A stretch of DNA of 23,147 nt from Christensenella sp. UBA3798 (GCA_002368735.1 DFEQ01000103.1:5851-28997); one strand, 5' to 3'. Positions 13,137 to 22,624 are shown, numbered from the stretch's first letter. The notes: generated from the letters alone by a model not told the origin. Made by a program: numbers and translations.

Positions 13137-13256
13137 GGCGGCGTAGAGCAGTGCTTAGGCAAACGCTCCCGAAAGCGGCGGGCAGGCGCGTACTCCTTGT
13201 ACGTAACTGCCCGACGATGCGCGGGTAGAGCAGATTAAGCGCCGCTATACGCCGCC
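13137..13256. repeat. Structured intergenic repeat, copy A2 (most complete)
   Basis: The left arm 13137-13157 (GGCGGCGTAGAGCAG...) and the reverse complement of the right arm 13236-13256 match at 18 of 21 positions. Nested inside are CGGGCAG/CTGCCCG (about 13179-13211) and the apical stem CGTAC (13189-13193), loop TCCTT, GTACG (13199-13203). The whole 120-bp unit can fold into one long hairpin. Confidence 0.75.
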
Positions 13257-13280
13257 GCAGCAAAAAAAACAGCAACACAA

Positions 13281-13322
13281 AAAAAACAACTCATTGCGAC
13301 ACATCACAATGAGTTGTTTTTT
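13281..13322. terminator. Strong bidirectional terminator after the giant gene
   Basis: 16-bp stem AAAAAACAACTCATTG (13281-13296) / CAATGAGTTGTTTTTT (13307-13322) with a 10-nt loop. It lies about 50 nt past the stop of the minus-strand surface-protein gene. A second hairpin, GAGGGGG/CCCCCCTC, lies between them at about 13329-13347. Confidence 0.9.
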
Positions 13323-13370
13323 CTCCCGAGGGGGTTGCCCCCCCTCGTGGTGTTGCTGTGTTAGGACGGA

Positions 13371-16300
13371 TTATTCCGCGTCAGCGGGAGTCGCCGCCTC
13401 GTCCTTCTTCGCGCCCTTCTTCTTTTTGAGCAAGAAGAACACGCCCGCTGCGATGCCGGCTACGCCGACGACGCAAGCGATCACGATGCCCGCGATGGAG
13501 CCGCCCGTGAGCTTGTACTCCACGATGTAGGTGGAGAAGTGGGTGGTCACGAAGGTGAGCTTGCCGCCTGCAAAGGTCGCCTCGACCTCGGTCTTGGTGC
13601 CGTCCTCAGCCACGTAGTAGAGAACAGCCTTCTTGCCGCCCGGAGCGTTATCCTCAAAGGCGGTGGTGATGGTCGCCTTGCCGCCCTCAAAGGTCGCACC
13701 CGCGAGGGAGACCTCGATCACGAATTCTGCGTTCTTGATCGCGCTATTCGTCTGATCGACGTCCGCCTTCTTGGTCTCCTTGTAGGAGATCTTGACGTCC
13801 GCGTTCTCGGCGAGCTTCTTCAGAGCAGCCTTGTCGAAGGCAACGGTCGCCTCTTCGGTGACCTCGATCTCAAGGGTCGCGACGGGAGCGTCCGCAGCAG
13901 CCTCGATGACGTTCCGGATCATATTCTTGATGCTGACGCCCTCCTCTGCCTTGGCTTCCTTGATCTCCGCCTTGATGTCCTCGGTCTGCTCGACGACCTT
14001 CTCGCCCGCGGCGTTGGTCTCCACCTTGCCCGCTTTCGCCTTGACGGTGTACTTGCCGTTCACGAGGGTAACGTCGTAGTTCGGGTCGTTCGTCGAGGTG
14101 AGGGTGATCGCGTACTCGCCGATCTTGGTCTTGTCGGCGTCGGTCGCGATGGTCGCGACCTCGTCGCCTTCCTCGATGCCGGTGTCGGTAAAGGTCAACT
14201 TGGCGAGATCAGCCGCGTAGTCGCTCTCCTTGTTGTCCGCGGTCACGGTGATGACCTTCTTCGCGATGGTGAACTCGGTGAACTCCTCAATGCCGGAGTA
14301 GTTCGCGAAGTCGTTGATGCCGAGATAAGCGTAGTAGGTGCCCGCCTGAGTCGGGAAGACGGAGTGCTCCGCAAGGAACGCTTCGACCGCCTCCTCGGAG
14401 GTCAGACCCGCCTCGATCTCATGCATCATCTCGCCCGCGGTCTTGTCGCCGTCCTTGAGGACGTAGAAGAGCCGGATGTCCGTAGCCTTGACGAGGGCTG
14501 CCGTATCGCCGTTCTTGAAGCCCTTGAGCCCGATACCGTCGCCGATCACGGGTGCCTTGACGGCGGTGCCGTACACGGTGTCCTCGATGACGAAGGTGCA
14601 GTCGAGTTCTGCCCTGTTCACTTTGAGCGTGCCGGGCACGTAGGTGATCCGGTAGTTACCGGCGGTGTAGCCCTTCGGGGTGATCGCGTAGTTGCCGATC
14701 GGGCTCGTGAGCGTGCGCTCGCAGTCAAAGGCAAGCTCGCCGCCAAAGACGAGGTTCTTCGCCTTGGTCTCATCGTCGTACCTCCAGCCGGCGTAGGTGA
14801 CGGTGAATTCGGGGGTCGCCTCGCCGTACGTAACGGACTTGTAGTTCGCGATGATGAGGAGGTCTGCCTTCTCGATGATGAGCTTCGCGTTGTCACCGAG
14901 CTCAACGGTCGCCTCGTAGTTGGCGTTGACCGTGGCGGGATCGATCGTCAGATTATACGTTGCCGCATAACCAAAGTTCTGACCGTTCAGGTCCTGCGCC
15001 GGAATGCCGTTGATCTTGAGCGGGATATACCGGAAGATCGCAAGCGGGTCGGCTTGCAGCACCGCAAGGTCGCTCATCGCAAAGCCGGTCAAATAGCCGT
15101 CGATATACTCGTAGGGGTTGAGGTCGTAGACGTCGGCGTCACCGTAGGTGTACATCAACGGAGCGGTCTTGTTGTAGCTCAAGGTGATGGGTCTCTTCCT
15201 GATCGCGAAGCTCTCGCCTTCGGTGAAGAATATCTCGTAGTTCGAGATGAGCCGGTTGAGGATCTGCCGGACATCCTCGTCGTCCGACTCGGCGGCGAGA
15301 GCAAGGGTACCGATGGTGATCGGATAGCTGTCAACGTTCTCGCCCTTTGCACGAGCCAAAGCACCGACGAAGACCCACTCCATATCCGCTGCTTCGAGCT
15401 CCGTGACGCTCTTCTCATAGACGGAATCATCCTCGTTCCACTCGAATTCGTCAACGTATGCCTTGAAAGTGATCTCGCCGTCCGCGTTGCCGTAGATCTT
15501 GCCCTGATCGCCGTTCGGAACGACGGTGATCTTAGCCTTGTTGATCTGCAGGTAAGCCTCGCTGCCAAGGGTAATGATCCATTCGTAGTTGTCGTCGTCG
15601 CCTTCCACCACGAGAGCGTAGCAGCCGACTTCCGGCGTATCGTCCATGTCGATCTCGCCGTCCTTGCCGTCCGAGATGTAGATATACACACTATCGAACG
15701 CATTGTCGCCGTCCACGATGCCATCGAAGTCGAGATAGTAGCCGTTTTCTGCCATCTCGCTGCCGAGCTCGGTCCAAGCGATCATGTCACCATAGGTGAC
15801 CTCCTTGTGCGTGCTCGTGTAGGTGACGGTCACCTCCTTCGGCTCGACCACAAGCGCTGCGTTCTCGTCGAAGTTGTTCACGATCGTGTAGTTCGTCGCC
15901 TTGGCGGTCATCACGATGGGAGCGAAAGCATAGGAGCCCACGTTCTTGATGCCTGCCTTGTAGACGGGCGTCTCGCCGTTGTAGATAAAGCCGGTGGCAA
16001 AGACCACGTTGTCCATCGTGTCGCCCGGGACGAACGAGAGCCCGTCATTGGAGGCGTCCACGGTGAGGTAGGCATACATGCTGAAGGCGGAGATGTCATC
16101 GCCGTAGGTGTACGTGATCGGCGCTTCGTTGGTGTTCTTGATCGTTACGACGCGCTTCACGACGGACCAGTCTTGCGAAACGTTCTCCTCGAGAACGTAG
16201 TTGTAGTGATAAAGGTCGTCACCGTCTGCATAATAGCTACCCGCCGTAACGACCGCCGTGAGGGCGTTAACGTTACTCATCTTGCCCCGACTCGCGTCGA

Positions 16301-19300
16301 TGTTGAAGATGATGACGTCACCCTTGCAGCCCTCTGCCGTAGCGGTGAGCGTATGCTCCGTGCCATCGTAGACGATGGAGAAGTCATCGCCGCCGTCGAG
16401 CTTGAAGACCGGGGTGATAGCGCGCCTCGCGATGGTGAAGTCGCAGGTGCTATTCGTGATGGTGTAGTTCGCCGCCTTAGCGCCCGTCAAGGAGACCGTC
16501 GCCGTGTAGTGCGCGTTCACCGCGTTGGCGTTGATCTGCTTGGTGGGCTCGACGAGGCTGATATCTAGAGCGTCGCCCGAAACGATGGAGCCGCCCGTGA
16601 TGCCTACGGTCGGAGCATGCTTTTCACCGTCGTAGGTGAACTCGGTGTTACTCCACTGCACCGTGATGGGCTTCGGGATGATCTTGTAGTTATGCTCTGC
16701 GTTTGCCGAATACGTGTTGAACGTGTAGTTGCCCGCCTTCGCGCCATTGAGACCAACGATCGTGGTGTAGTACGAGCCATTGGTCGAGACGTTAGTCTTT
16801 TCGGAGTACTCACCGTAAGCAAAGCCGACATCGTCGCTGCCTACCACGCCTACGGGATCAGCCACAGCTTTTTGACCCGCGCCGTTGTAGACAAACTCAA
16901 ACCACTTGTTACCGTAGTCCTCATGCAGAGTGCCGTTTGCGGCGATGTTCCAGTCGGCAGTCAACGTCTTCGGGACGAGGTTGATATACGCCTTTTCGTC
17001 GCTGTTGACGCTGAGGTTGAAGGCATAGTTGGTAACGCCCTCCTTGATGGTGGCATAGAGATAATACTTGCCGACGTCAGCCGTAGCGCCGATCGGGGTG
17101 ACCACGCCGCCCTTCTTGAACCGGAGGTCGATGACGTCCGCCACAGCCTCGCCGCCCGTCAGCGCGTCGCTGAGGCTCAGCATGCCGTAGAAGTTCGCCT
17201 TGCTGTTGATGCCCTCCAAGGTGTTGAAACCCGTCGTGTCGCCGTAAGTGAACTCACCGTAATTGCCGAGCGCATAGCTGACCGTGATGACCTTGGATGC
17301 GATGTGGAAGGTGACCTTCTCGTCCAAACCCGCCTCGAGCTTGTAGCTGCCCACGATCGCCTCGGCGCCGCCGAGGATCACGTAGTAGGGGTAGTCACCC
17401 TCATTGCTCTGGCTCTGCGTCGCTGCGCCCGCGCCGTTCTTGGTGGTGCTGAGGTAGAGATAGACGTCGTCCTCTCCCACTTTGTTCGTGATCCGGAGGG
17501 AGAACTCTTTCGCCGCGCCGTTGTATTCCGCGGTATCGGTGAGAGCACCATCAACATACCGGTCGTAGGTGATGGTCCTCTGCTGGATCGCCACGTTGAC
17601 GTAGCCGACCTCGGCGCTGACGCTGTAGTTGCCGTTCACTGCGCCGGGATAGGGCTCCACCTCGGAAGCCTGCAGCGTGTAGTTGCTGAGCGTGGTGTTC
17701 GCACCCGCCACGAGGGTGAAGTGACCGGTGTAATTGCCCGCCTTGGAGTTATTCACCGTGTCGAAGACGACGGACAGGCTCTGCCCGTCGACCACGCCGT
17801 ACACATCGGCGTTCGCACCGGAGGGCGTTAAGTTGGAGCCGTCGTAGGTCTTCTTCAGATCCGCAAGGTCGTTGAAGGTGACGGTGACCGTCTTCGGGGC
17901 CATCGTGACCATGAAGCTGCCACCCACGGAATTGTGGTTCGCCGCGGCGCCCATCCAGTAAACCGTACGGCTATCCGAGACGTTTGTAAACTGCGGGAAA
18001 GCGGTCAAATTGTAATTCTCGCCATCCAAACTGAAGGTGAGCTCGATGTCGGAGCCGTCCACCGTCTCAAGGGTATTGAGCAAGGCAGGGGTCTGCGCGG
18101 AGCCGCTGTAGATAAACGACCCTTGGGGATCCGGTTGATAGTGACCGCCGACGTTCGCCGGGCTGACGGTGATCGTAAACGTCGATGCGAAGGCGTTGTA
18201 ATTGCCGTTTTCGAACTTATAGTCGATGGTGTAATAGCCGGCAGCCGCATTCTCCAAGGTGGGGATGGAAGTGTACCAGTTGGCGGGAATGTCTTCAGCG
18301 TCGTGCAGCTTGTAGTACACCGAGACCACGTCCGCATCTCTCAACGTGCCGTAGACGATGTCGATCTTGCCGTTGGCGCTCAAGTTTCCGCCGGTGTAGA
18401 CGATCTTGCCGTCTGCGCCATACTTCTGCTCAATGCCGCGGGGGAACCGGTAGTCCGCCTTACTGACGGTCAAGGTACCCGCGGTGACGTTCTCCATGCT
18501 GAACGTGTAGTTCGTCGCAGCGAGCGTGCCGATCGACGTGACGTTGATCGCATACTCGCCTGCGTTGCTGAACTGCGCGTATATAGAGGAGAGGGTCGGC
18601 GCGCCGGTGAGCGTGCCGCTAAGGAGGGTATCCGCAGCCTCACCATCGACGAAGCCGTCGAGATAATAGGTATAGGAGGGAGCCGCATCGCCGTAGGTGA
18701 CGTTCTTGTCCTCCGCAACGACGGTCAGTGCGACCTTGTTGATGACGTGCGTCTTGTCGTTCGTAGCGTCCATATAGTTCTGATACTCCGAGACCCAATA
18801 GATATAATAGGTTCCGGCGTTGGAATAGCGTTCGAAGGGCGTGACCGAGCCATCGATCCACTCTCCGTCGTTCGTATTGATGGGATACTCAAACGACGAA
18901 GTCCTCCAATAGTAATTCGTGGAAGTGGGACTGGGCGCCGCGTCCTCAACGTATCCGTAAACGGTGGGACGATCGAGATAATCGATCTCGTCGCCGTAAC
19001 TCGAAGAAGTATTCGGGAACGTGTTGTAAGAGAACGACTTTTTATTGAGAATGAAGTTGGCAGTCTTCACGCTACGACCGCCGTCAATGAGGGTGTAATC
19101 GGAGTTGCTCTCCGCGACGTAGTTGGTGTCGGTGATCTCAAAGACTGCGTAGAAAGCGTCGCCCGTAACGTTGAGCCTTTCGACATACCCCTCTGCCCCC
19201 GAAACGTAAGCGTAGGAGAAGGTGCTGATGCCGACGGTCTCCCCCTCCGTATTCGTGTAGGAAGCCGTGACATTCTTCTCGCTGCCGCTGTAGGTCCAGT

Positions 19301-21770
19301 CGGGCTCGACGATATCCACCGTCACTTCGTAGGGAGCGATGGTGAAGACGGCGTCCTCGTCGCGGACCGTCTCGCCTTCGTTGATCATCATAACGTAGTC
19401 GTCCGCCCAGGTGCAGTAAGCGCCGTCGTAGATGGTCGCACCGAGGTCGTAAGCGCCGGCGTCGTGATACATGGAGGTGCTTCCGGCGAAGGGCGTCGCC
19501 TTGTAGTAGTAACCGTTCAAATCATCACCGTCGCTCATGCCGGTATATTTCGTGAAAGTGTCACCGCTCTTAGAGTAGAACTCGTTGGTGTCACTATCCC
19601 ACCATATGTAGCTCCCTGTGATCTCTACGTACCAATCGTCATAGATCGTGTCCCACAGATTGGCTGCAACGCCTGCCTCGTAGATATAGAACTTGTAGGA
19701 GTCCTCATCCGGAGAATAATCCGTATCCTCGTCAAAGGTGAAGCTGTCGGTGGTGCGCACGTACACGGGAGCCTTCTCGATGGTGAGGGTGCCGATGGCA
19801 TCACTCTTGTTATAATACTTGGGGTCATCGCCGATGACATAGATATCCTTGCCCTGCGCATCCATCATCGTATCGGTGTCGACGATGTCATTGCCGAGCT
19901 CCGCAGGGCGCATCTTGCCGTCCTCGTAGACGTAATACTCCTCGCCGCTGTCCCAAAAACCCGTCGCAAGGACGAAGCAGCTGGTGCTTGCTTTCACTCT
20001 GTACTCGCCGGGATGGTTAAAGGCGGCCTCGGTGGTGATGGGGGTGACCCAGTTGTCCTGCGAGTCCTCAAAGCCCAACGAAAACGGATCGACCACGAAA
20101 ATGCTGGTACTGCCGTTCGCGGTGATGACGAAGTCGAAACTCTCGAAATAGACTGCCGGAGCGCTGCCGGCCGTCGCCTTTCTATAGTAGAAATGCGCGT
20201 CATCCTTCTGGGTGATCGTCAGCTCGACGGTGCCCTTATTAATGCGATAGCAGCGTTGAGCGGCTTGGTTTTCGCTCAAGCCCTCGAACTTGTAGTTCAC
20301 ATAGTCATCCAAATTGACGGTGTACCTATGGAAGTCACCGTTCGGGGTGATATCGCCGAGCTCGGGGTTCAGAGCGTCGCTCCACGCAGTGGTGGTGGGG
20401 CGCTCGACGTCGCCGACGCAAATGCCCTCGAGGTCAATGCGATACATAGGATACTGCGCGCCGCCGTTGTAATAGAGGTTCTCAACATCATTGCCGCCGA
20501 TATCCGTGATGTCGTCGTTGAGCCAAGTGATGGAGACGGTGCGCCTCTCGATGGTGAAGCAGAAGAAGGCAGCCTGGCTCTCGGTCGTGAGTGCGTCGTA
20601 GTTCGCGGTCTCCTCCCAAGTAGCGATAGCCCAGTAATACACCGTAGTGCCGTAGTTGTCTAAGGAGTCGATCGGCTCGCCGTCCGTAAGATACGCGACG
20701 TTCTCGTCCATGATGCACCAATTGCCGAATTCATCCTGCGTCGCCGCAAAGTCATCACCGCCTGCCGACCAAGCGATTTTCACCTCTGCGCCCACGTTGG
20801 TCACAGGCGTGATGGCGGGGGTGTGGCCGGTATATGGGATCGAACCTTTGTCGGCGAGCTCTGTGCCATTAAACAGCCATTTTGTAATGGTCGGAGTGGT
20901 GTTCTTGATGATGGTGATCTCGGGGATGCAATCATAGCGATCGCCGGGATTGATCGCATCGGGATCAACGGGATACTCCGCAATTAATTCATACTTGTCC
21001 GCATCATCTCCCTGAAGCTCCACCATGAGCCCCGAATAGGTGCCGACATCGGTCGTAGCGGAAATGTAATTCTTGGTCATCACCGAATCCGGATAGGTCA
21101 AGTAATACCACGCCGCGCGAACATCATCGCCGTCCACGATCTCGGTAGCAAACCAAGCATCAAACCACTCGGTACTACTCAACATACCATACTTGGAGTT
21201 AGAAATGGACATACTATCAAAATCCACGTGAACGACCTTTGGTGAAATGTTGTTTATCAAGATGTCCGCCCAGCCGTATTCATACGAACCGTAGGAGTCC
21301 CAGTCAAGCGAAACGATGTACCCCTCGCCGGCAACGAACGTGAAGTCGTCGATATCCGTAGCGGCATACGCCGATTGAGCGTCGCCGTTGGTATATCCGA
21401 GGATACGACCGTTGTTACCGCGCGTGGTATCGATCGACCACGACTCCGAGTCTTCATTATATACTGCATAGAAGAGCACGGCGGAAACGGATGCATAATA
21501 GTCTGCGACTTCATAATCGGACTTAAACTCTGCGATCCATACGGGATCGTCATAAGTCAAATCCTGCAAGAAAGCCGCCGCATCATCGCCATGCTGTACA
21601 GCGATGTTTATGCTTTCAAAGATCTCTATCGACGCCGGATCCGTTAATTCTGCGTGTGTAACCGGCGCTGACGGAGACCCTGATAACACAAAAACGCCCA
21701 TCATAGCCAGCGCGACGACAAGCATCGCCACTACGACAAGCGTCAAGCGTTTTGTTGATTGATTAGCCAT
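13371..21770 (-). CDS. Giant MBG/YDG-repeat surface protein, membrane-anchored
   Basis: 2,799 residues in one uninterrupted frame. The N-terminus (MANQSTKRLT, then a hydrophobic stretch to about residue 30, likely cut near THA-40) is a signal peptide. The body is mostly beta-rich repeats of MBG/YDG type, each about 80-90 residues, with a YGD/YGE turn (about residues 925, 1023, 1508, 1885, 1995, 2093, 2206, 2314), YDG/YNG/YSG motifs (about 1310, 1715, 1805 and others), and closing NYT strand then V.K. Near the C-terminus comes a different domain ending YYVAEDGTKTEVEATF and TTHFSTYIVEY, then one TM helix (2757-2781) and a lysine-rich tail KKKKGAKKDEAATPADAE. There is no LPXTG. It is probably a cell-surface adhesin or stalk held in the membrane; its ligand is unknown. 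The ATG at 21770 follows GGAGGT by 6-7 nt. It is flanked by its own leader and terminator. Confidence 0.92.
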   Translation of the reverse strand: MANQSTKRLTLVVVAMLVVALAMMGVFVLSGSPSAPVTHAELTDPASIEIFESINIAVQHGDDAAAFLQDLTYDDPVWIAEFKSDYEVADYYASVSAVLFYAVYNEDSESWSIDTTRGNNGRILGYTNGDAQSAYAATDIDDFTFVAGEGYIVSLDWDSYGSYEYGWADILINNISPKVVHVDFDSMSISNSKYGMLSSTEWFDAWFATEIVDGDDVRAAWYYLTYPDSVMTKNYISATTDVGTYSGLMVELQGDDADKYELIAEYPVDPDAINPGDRYDCIPEITIIKNTTPTITKWLFNGTELADKGSIPYTGHTPAITPVTNVGAEVKIAWSAGGDDFAATQDEFGNWCIMDENVAYLTDGEPIDSLDNYGTTVYYWAIATWEETANYDALTTESQAAFFCFTIERRTVSITWLNDDITDIGGNDVENLYYNGGAQYPMYRIDLEGICVGDVERPTTTAWSDALNPELGDITPNGDFHRYTVNLDDYVNYKFEGLSENQAAQRCYRINKGTVELTITQKDDAHFYYRKATAGSAPAVYFESFDFVITANGSTSIFVVDPFSLGFEDSQDNWVTPITTEAAFNHPGEYRVKASTSCFVLATGFWDSGEEYYVYEDGKMRPAELGNDIVDTDTMMDAQGKDIYVIGDDPKYYNKSDAIGTLTIEKAPVYVRTTDSFTFDEDTDYSPDEDSYKFYIYEAGVAANLWDTIYDDWYVEITGSYIWWDSDTNEFYSKSGDTFTKYTGMSDGDDLNGYYYKATPFAGSTSMYHDAGAYDLGATIYDGAYCTWADDYVMMINEGETVRDEDAVFTIAPYEVTVDIVEPDWTYSGSEKNVTASYTNTEGETVGISTFSYAYVSGAEGYVERLNVTGDAFYAVFEITDTNYVAESNSDYTLIDGGRSVKTANFILNKKSFSYNTFPNTSSSYGDEIDYLDRPTVYGYVEDAAPSPTSTNYYWRTSSFEYPINTNDGEWIDGSVTPFERYSNAGTYYIYWVSEYQNYMDATNDKTHVINKVALTVVAEDKNVTYGDAAPSYTYYLDGFVDGEAADTLLSGTLTGAPTLSSIYAQFSNAGEYAINVTSIGTLAATNYTFSMENVTAGTLTVSKADYRFPRGIEQKYGADGKIVYTGGNLSANGKIDIVYGTLRDADVVSVYYKLHDAEDIPANWYTSIPTLENAAAGYYTIDYKFENGNYNAFASTFTITVSPANVGGHYQPDPQGSFIYSGSAQTPALLNTLETVDGSDIELTFSLDGENYNLTAFPQFTNVSDSRTVYWMGAAANHNSVGGSFMVTMAPKTVTVTFNDLADLKKTYDGSNLTPSGANADVYGVVDGQSLSVVFDTVNNSKAGNYTGHFTLVAGANTTLSNYTLQASEVEPYPGAVNGNYSVSAEVGYVNVAIQQRTITYDRYVDGALTDTAEYNGAAKEFSLRITNKVGEDDVYLYLSTTKNGAGAATQSQSNEGDYPYYVILGGAEAIVGSYKLEAGLDEKVTFHIASKVITVSYALGNYGEFTYGDTTGFNTLEGINSKANFYGMLSLSDALTGGEAVADVIDLRFKKGGVVTPIGATADVGKYYLYATIKEGVTNYAFNLSVNSDEKAYINLVPKTLTADWNIAANGTLHEDYGNKWFEFVYNGAGQKAVADPVGVVGSDDVGFAYGEYSEKTNVSTNGSYYTTIVGLNGAKAGNYTFNTYSANAEHNYKIIPKPITVQWSNTEFTYDGEKHAPTVGITGGSIVSGDALDISLVEPTKQINANAVNAHYTATVSLTGAKAANYTITNSTCDFTIARRAITPVFKLDGGDDFSIVYDGTEHTLTATAEGCKGDVIIFNIDASRGKMSNVNALTAVVTAGSYYADGDDLYHYNYVLEENVSQDWSVVKRVVTIKNTNEAPITYTYGDDISAFSMYAYLTVDASNDGLSFVPGDTMDNVVFATGFIYNGETPVYKAGIKNVGSYAFAPIVMTAKATNYTIVNNFDENAALVVEPKEVTVTYTSTHKEVTYGDMIAWTELGSEMAENGYYLDFDGIVDGDNAFDSVYIYISDGKDGEIDMDDTPEVGCYALVVEGDDDNYEWIITLGSEAYLQINKAKITVVPNGDQGKIYGNADGEITFKAYVDEFEWNEDDSVYEKSVTELEAADMEWVFVGALARAKGENVDSYPITIGTLALAAESDDEDVRQILNRLISNYEIFFTEGESFAIRKRPITLSYNKTAPLMYTYGDADVYDLNPYEYIDGYLTGFAMSDLAVLQADPLAIFRYIPLKINGIPAQDLNGQNFGYAATYNLTIDPATVNANYEATVELGDNAKLIIEKADLLIIANYKSVTYGEATPEFTVTYAGWRYDDETKAKNLVFGGELAFDCERTLTSPIGNYAITPKGYTAGNYRITYVPGTLKVNRAELDCTFVIEDTVYGTAVKAPVIGDGIGLKGFKNGDTAALVKATDIRLFYVLKDGDKTAGEMMHEIEAGLTSEEAVEAFLAEHSVFPTQAGTYYAYLGINDFANYSGIEEFTEFTIAKKVITVTADNKESDYAADLAKLTFTDTGIEEGDEVATIATDADKTKIGEYAITLTSTNDPNYDVTLVNGKYTVKAKAGKVETNAAGEKVVEQTEDIKAEIKEAKAEEGVSIKNMIRNVIEAAADAPVATLEIEVTEEATVAFDKAALKKLAENADVKISYKETKKADVDQTNSAIKNAEFVIEVSLAGATFEGGKATITTAFEDNAPGGKKAVLYYVAEDGTKTEVEATFAGGKLTFVTTHFSTYIVEYKLTGGSIAGIVIACVVGVAGIAAGVFFLLKKKKGAKKDEAATPADAE

Positions 21771-22047
21771 AATAATACCTCCATTTTTATTGAACGGGTG
21801 TCCCGCATCCGTTTATTCAGTCGTTACGCCCTTCGGAGTAAGGGCTTTCCATCAAGTTCGCCGTTCGGTGACGTCATCTCCCTCCCTTCCCTGTTCACGC
21901 ATCTGCACGCGTTTATCTATAGGGCGCGCGCACCCGCGCGCAAAAAGAGAAGTAGGTAAGCCCATGTATCATTTTACATCGGCTCCCGAACGACAAAGGA
22001 ATCATTCACGACAGCTCTTGAACAAAAATGACGTCCTTCCTGCACGT
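21771..22047 (-). other. Long 5' leader of the surface-protein gene
   Basis: If the promoter at 22048-22086 is used, the mRNA has a leader of about 270 nt. It can form GCCCTT/AAGGGC (about 21828-21845) and AACGG/CCGTT (about 21793-21812) hairpins just before the GGAGGT ribosome site. It also contains a GC-rich alternating tract (about 21924-21941). No known riboswitch was recognised. Confidence 0.4.
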
Positions 22048-22086
22048 TTACTATCATAACGGATGGAGTTGTCAACATTATGATAG
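22048..22086 (-). promoter_or_regulatory. Candidate promoter with 9-bp dyad operator
   Basis: CTATCATAA (22051-22059) and TTATGATAG (22078-22086) are perfect inverted repeats 18 bp apart. On the minus strand a consensus TTGACA (plus 22070-22075) lies between them, with a poor -10 (TAGTAA, plus 22048-22053) at 16-bp spacing. The arms flank the -35 box, as expected of an operator for a dimeric regulator of the giant gene. Confidence 0.5.
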
Positions 22087-22169
22087 CCCATTCTTCCCCC
22101 GATTTGTCGAGTATTAAGCGAACTTTATTTTTGAGAGCTTTTTCATCCCGCCCCACACACGTAGCCCCC

Positions 22170-22330
22170 CCCTCCGTCATCCCGTACCGAAGGTCCGCGT
22201 AGAGCGACAGCGAATAGCGAGGAGTCTCGAGGGATCTCCTCCTTATTTTGCATCCTTTAGCGAACACCGTGAGCGAGCAAAGGAGGCTTGATTGCGCGAC
22301 CTGTCGCGGAATGGTGGATTCTCCCTTTTC
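22170..22330. repeat. Probable dispersed intergenic repeat
   Basis: On the minus strand it ends with GATCCCTCGAGACTCC...CTTCGGTACGGGATGAC. From memory this resembles GATCCCTCGAC...GGGATGAC repeats scattered through gut Clostridia genomes. It includes an imperfect hairpin CCTTTAGCGA/GAGCAAAGG and CGCGACctgTCGCG. There is only one copy in the window, so the family status is an inference. Confidence 0.35.
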
Positions 22331-22378
22331 ATGCGCGCGCACGCGCGCGCGAATGTATCATTTTTATATACGCGCGTA
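22331..22378. other. Alternating purine-pyrimidine tracts
   Basis: 22331-22351 is a strict 21-base alternation, mostly CG, and 22365-22378 (TATATACGCGCGTA) is another 14 bases. Such tracts favour Z-DNA under negative supercoiling. ATGTATCATTTT (22353-22364) between them also occurs at 21964-21975, likewise next to a GC-alternating tract. Confidence 0.55.
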
Positions 22379-22590
22379 GAGGGCGTGTATTTGCCGCATA
22401 ACGCAAAGCGCCTTTGCCGATAACTATCCTAACGCTCGAAAAGCATCCTCCGATTTTGTGCCGATCACCGCATTCATTGTTACACGTCTTGCCCTTTTTC
22501 GCCCCTCGCCGTACACCCTTTCCGAGAGCATATCGTGCTCGAGGGAGGAAAGGGGAATCGTCTGCCAACGAAGTTGGGAGAGGGGGGTCT
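22379..22590. other. Intergenic stretch with no recognised feature
   Basis: Between the alternating tracts and the DUF559 promoter. Several short ORFs overlap on both strands, without ribosome sites or recognisable products. Confidence 0.4.
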
Positions 22591-22619
22591 TTGCTTCCAC
22601 ACGCATCATCCAGTATAAT
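22591..22619 (+). promoter_or_regulatory. Promoter of the DUF559 gene
   Basis: TTGCTT (22591-22596), 17-bp spacer, perfect TATAAT (22614-22619). Transcription would start at about 22626, practically at the ATG (22625), and no ribosome site precedes it, so the mRNA would be leaderless or nearly so. Confidence 0.6.
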
Positions 22620-22624
22620 ACCCC

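Noticed and set aside
13539..20663. Very long plus-strand ORFs (1009, 404 and 909 codons) opposite the giant gene
   Set aside because: They are antisense to one uninterrupted frame with signal peptide, recognisable repeats and membrane anchor. Their products are rich in Val, Arg, Asp and Gly, as expected of a shadow frame, and show no domains or ribosome sites.
21771..22047. Cyclic-di-GMP riboswitch in the leader of the surface-protein gene
   Set aside because: Such switches often precede adhesin genes, but the conserved motifs of the known classes could not be found by eye. A covariance-model scan would settle it.
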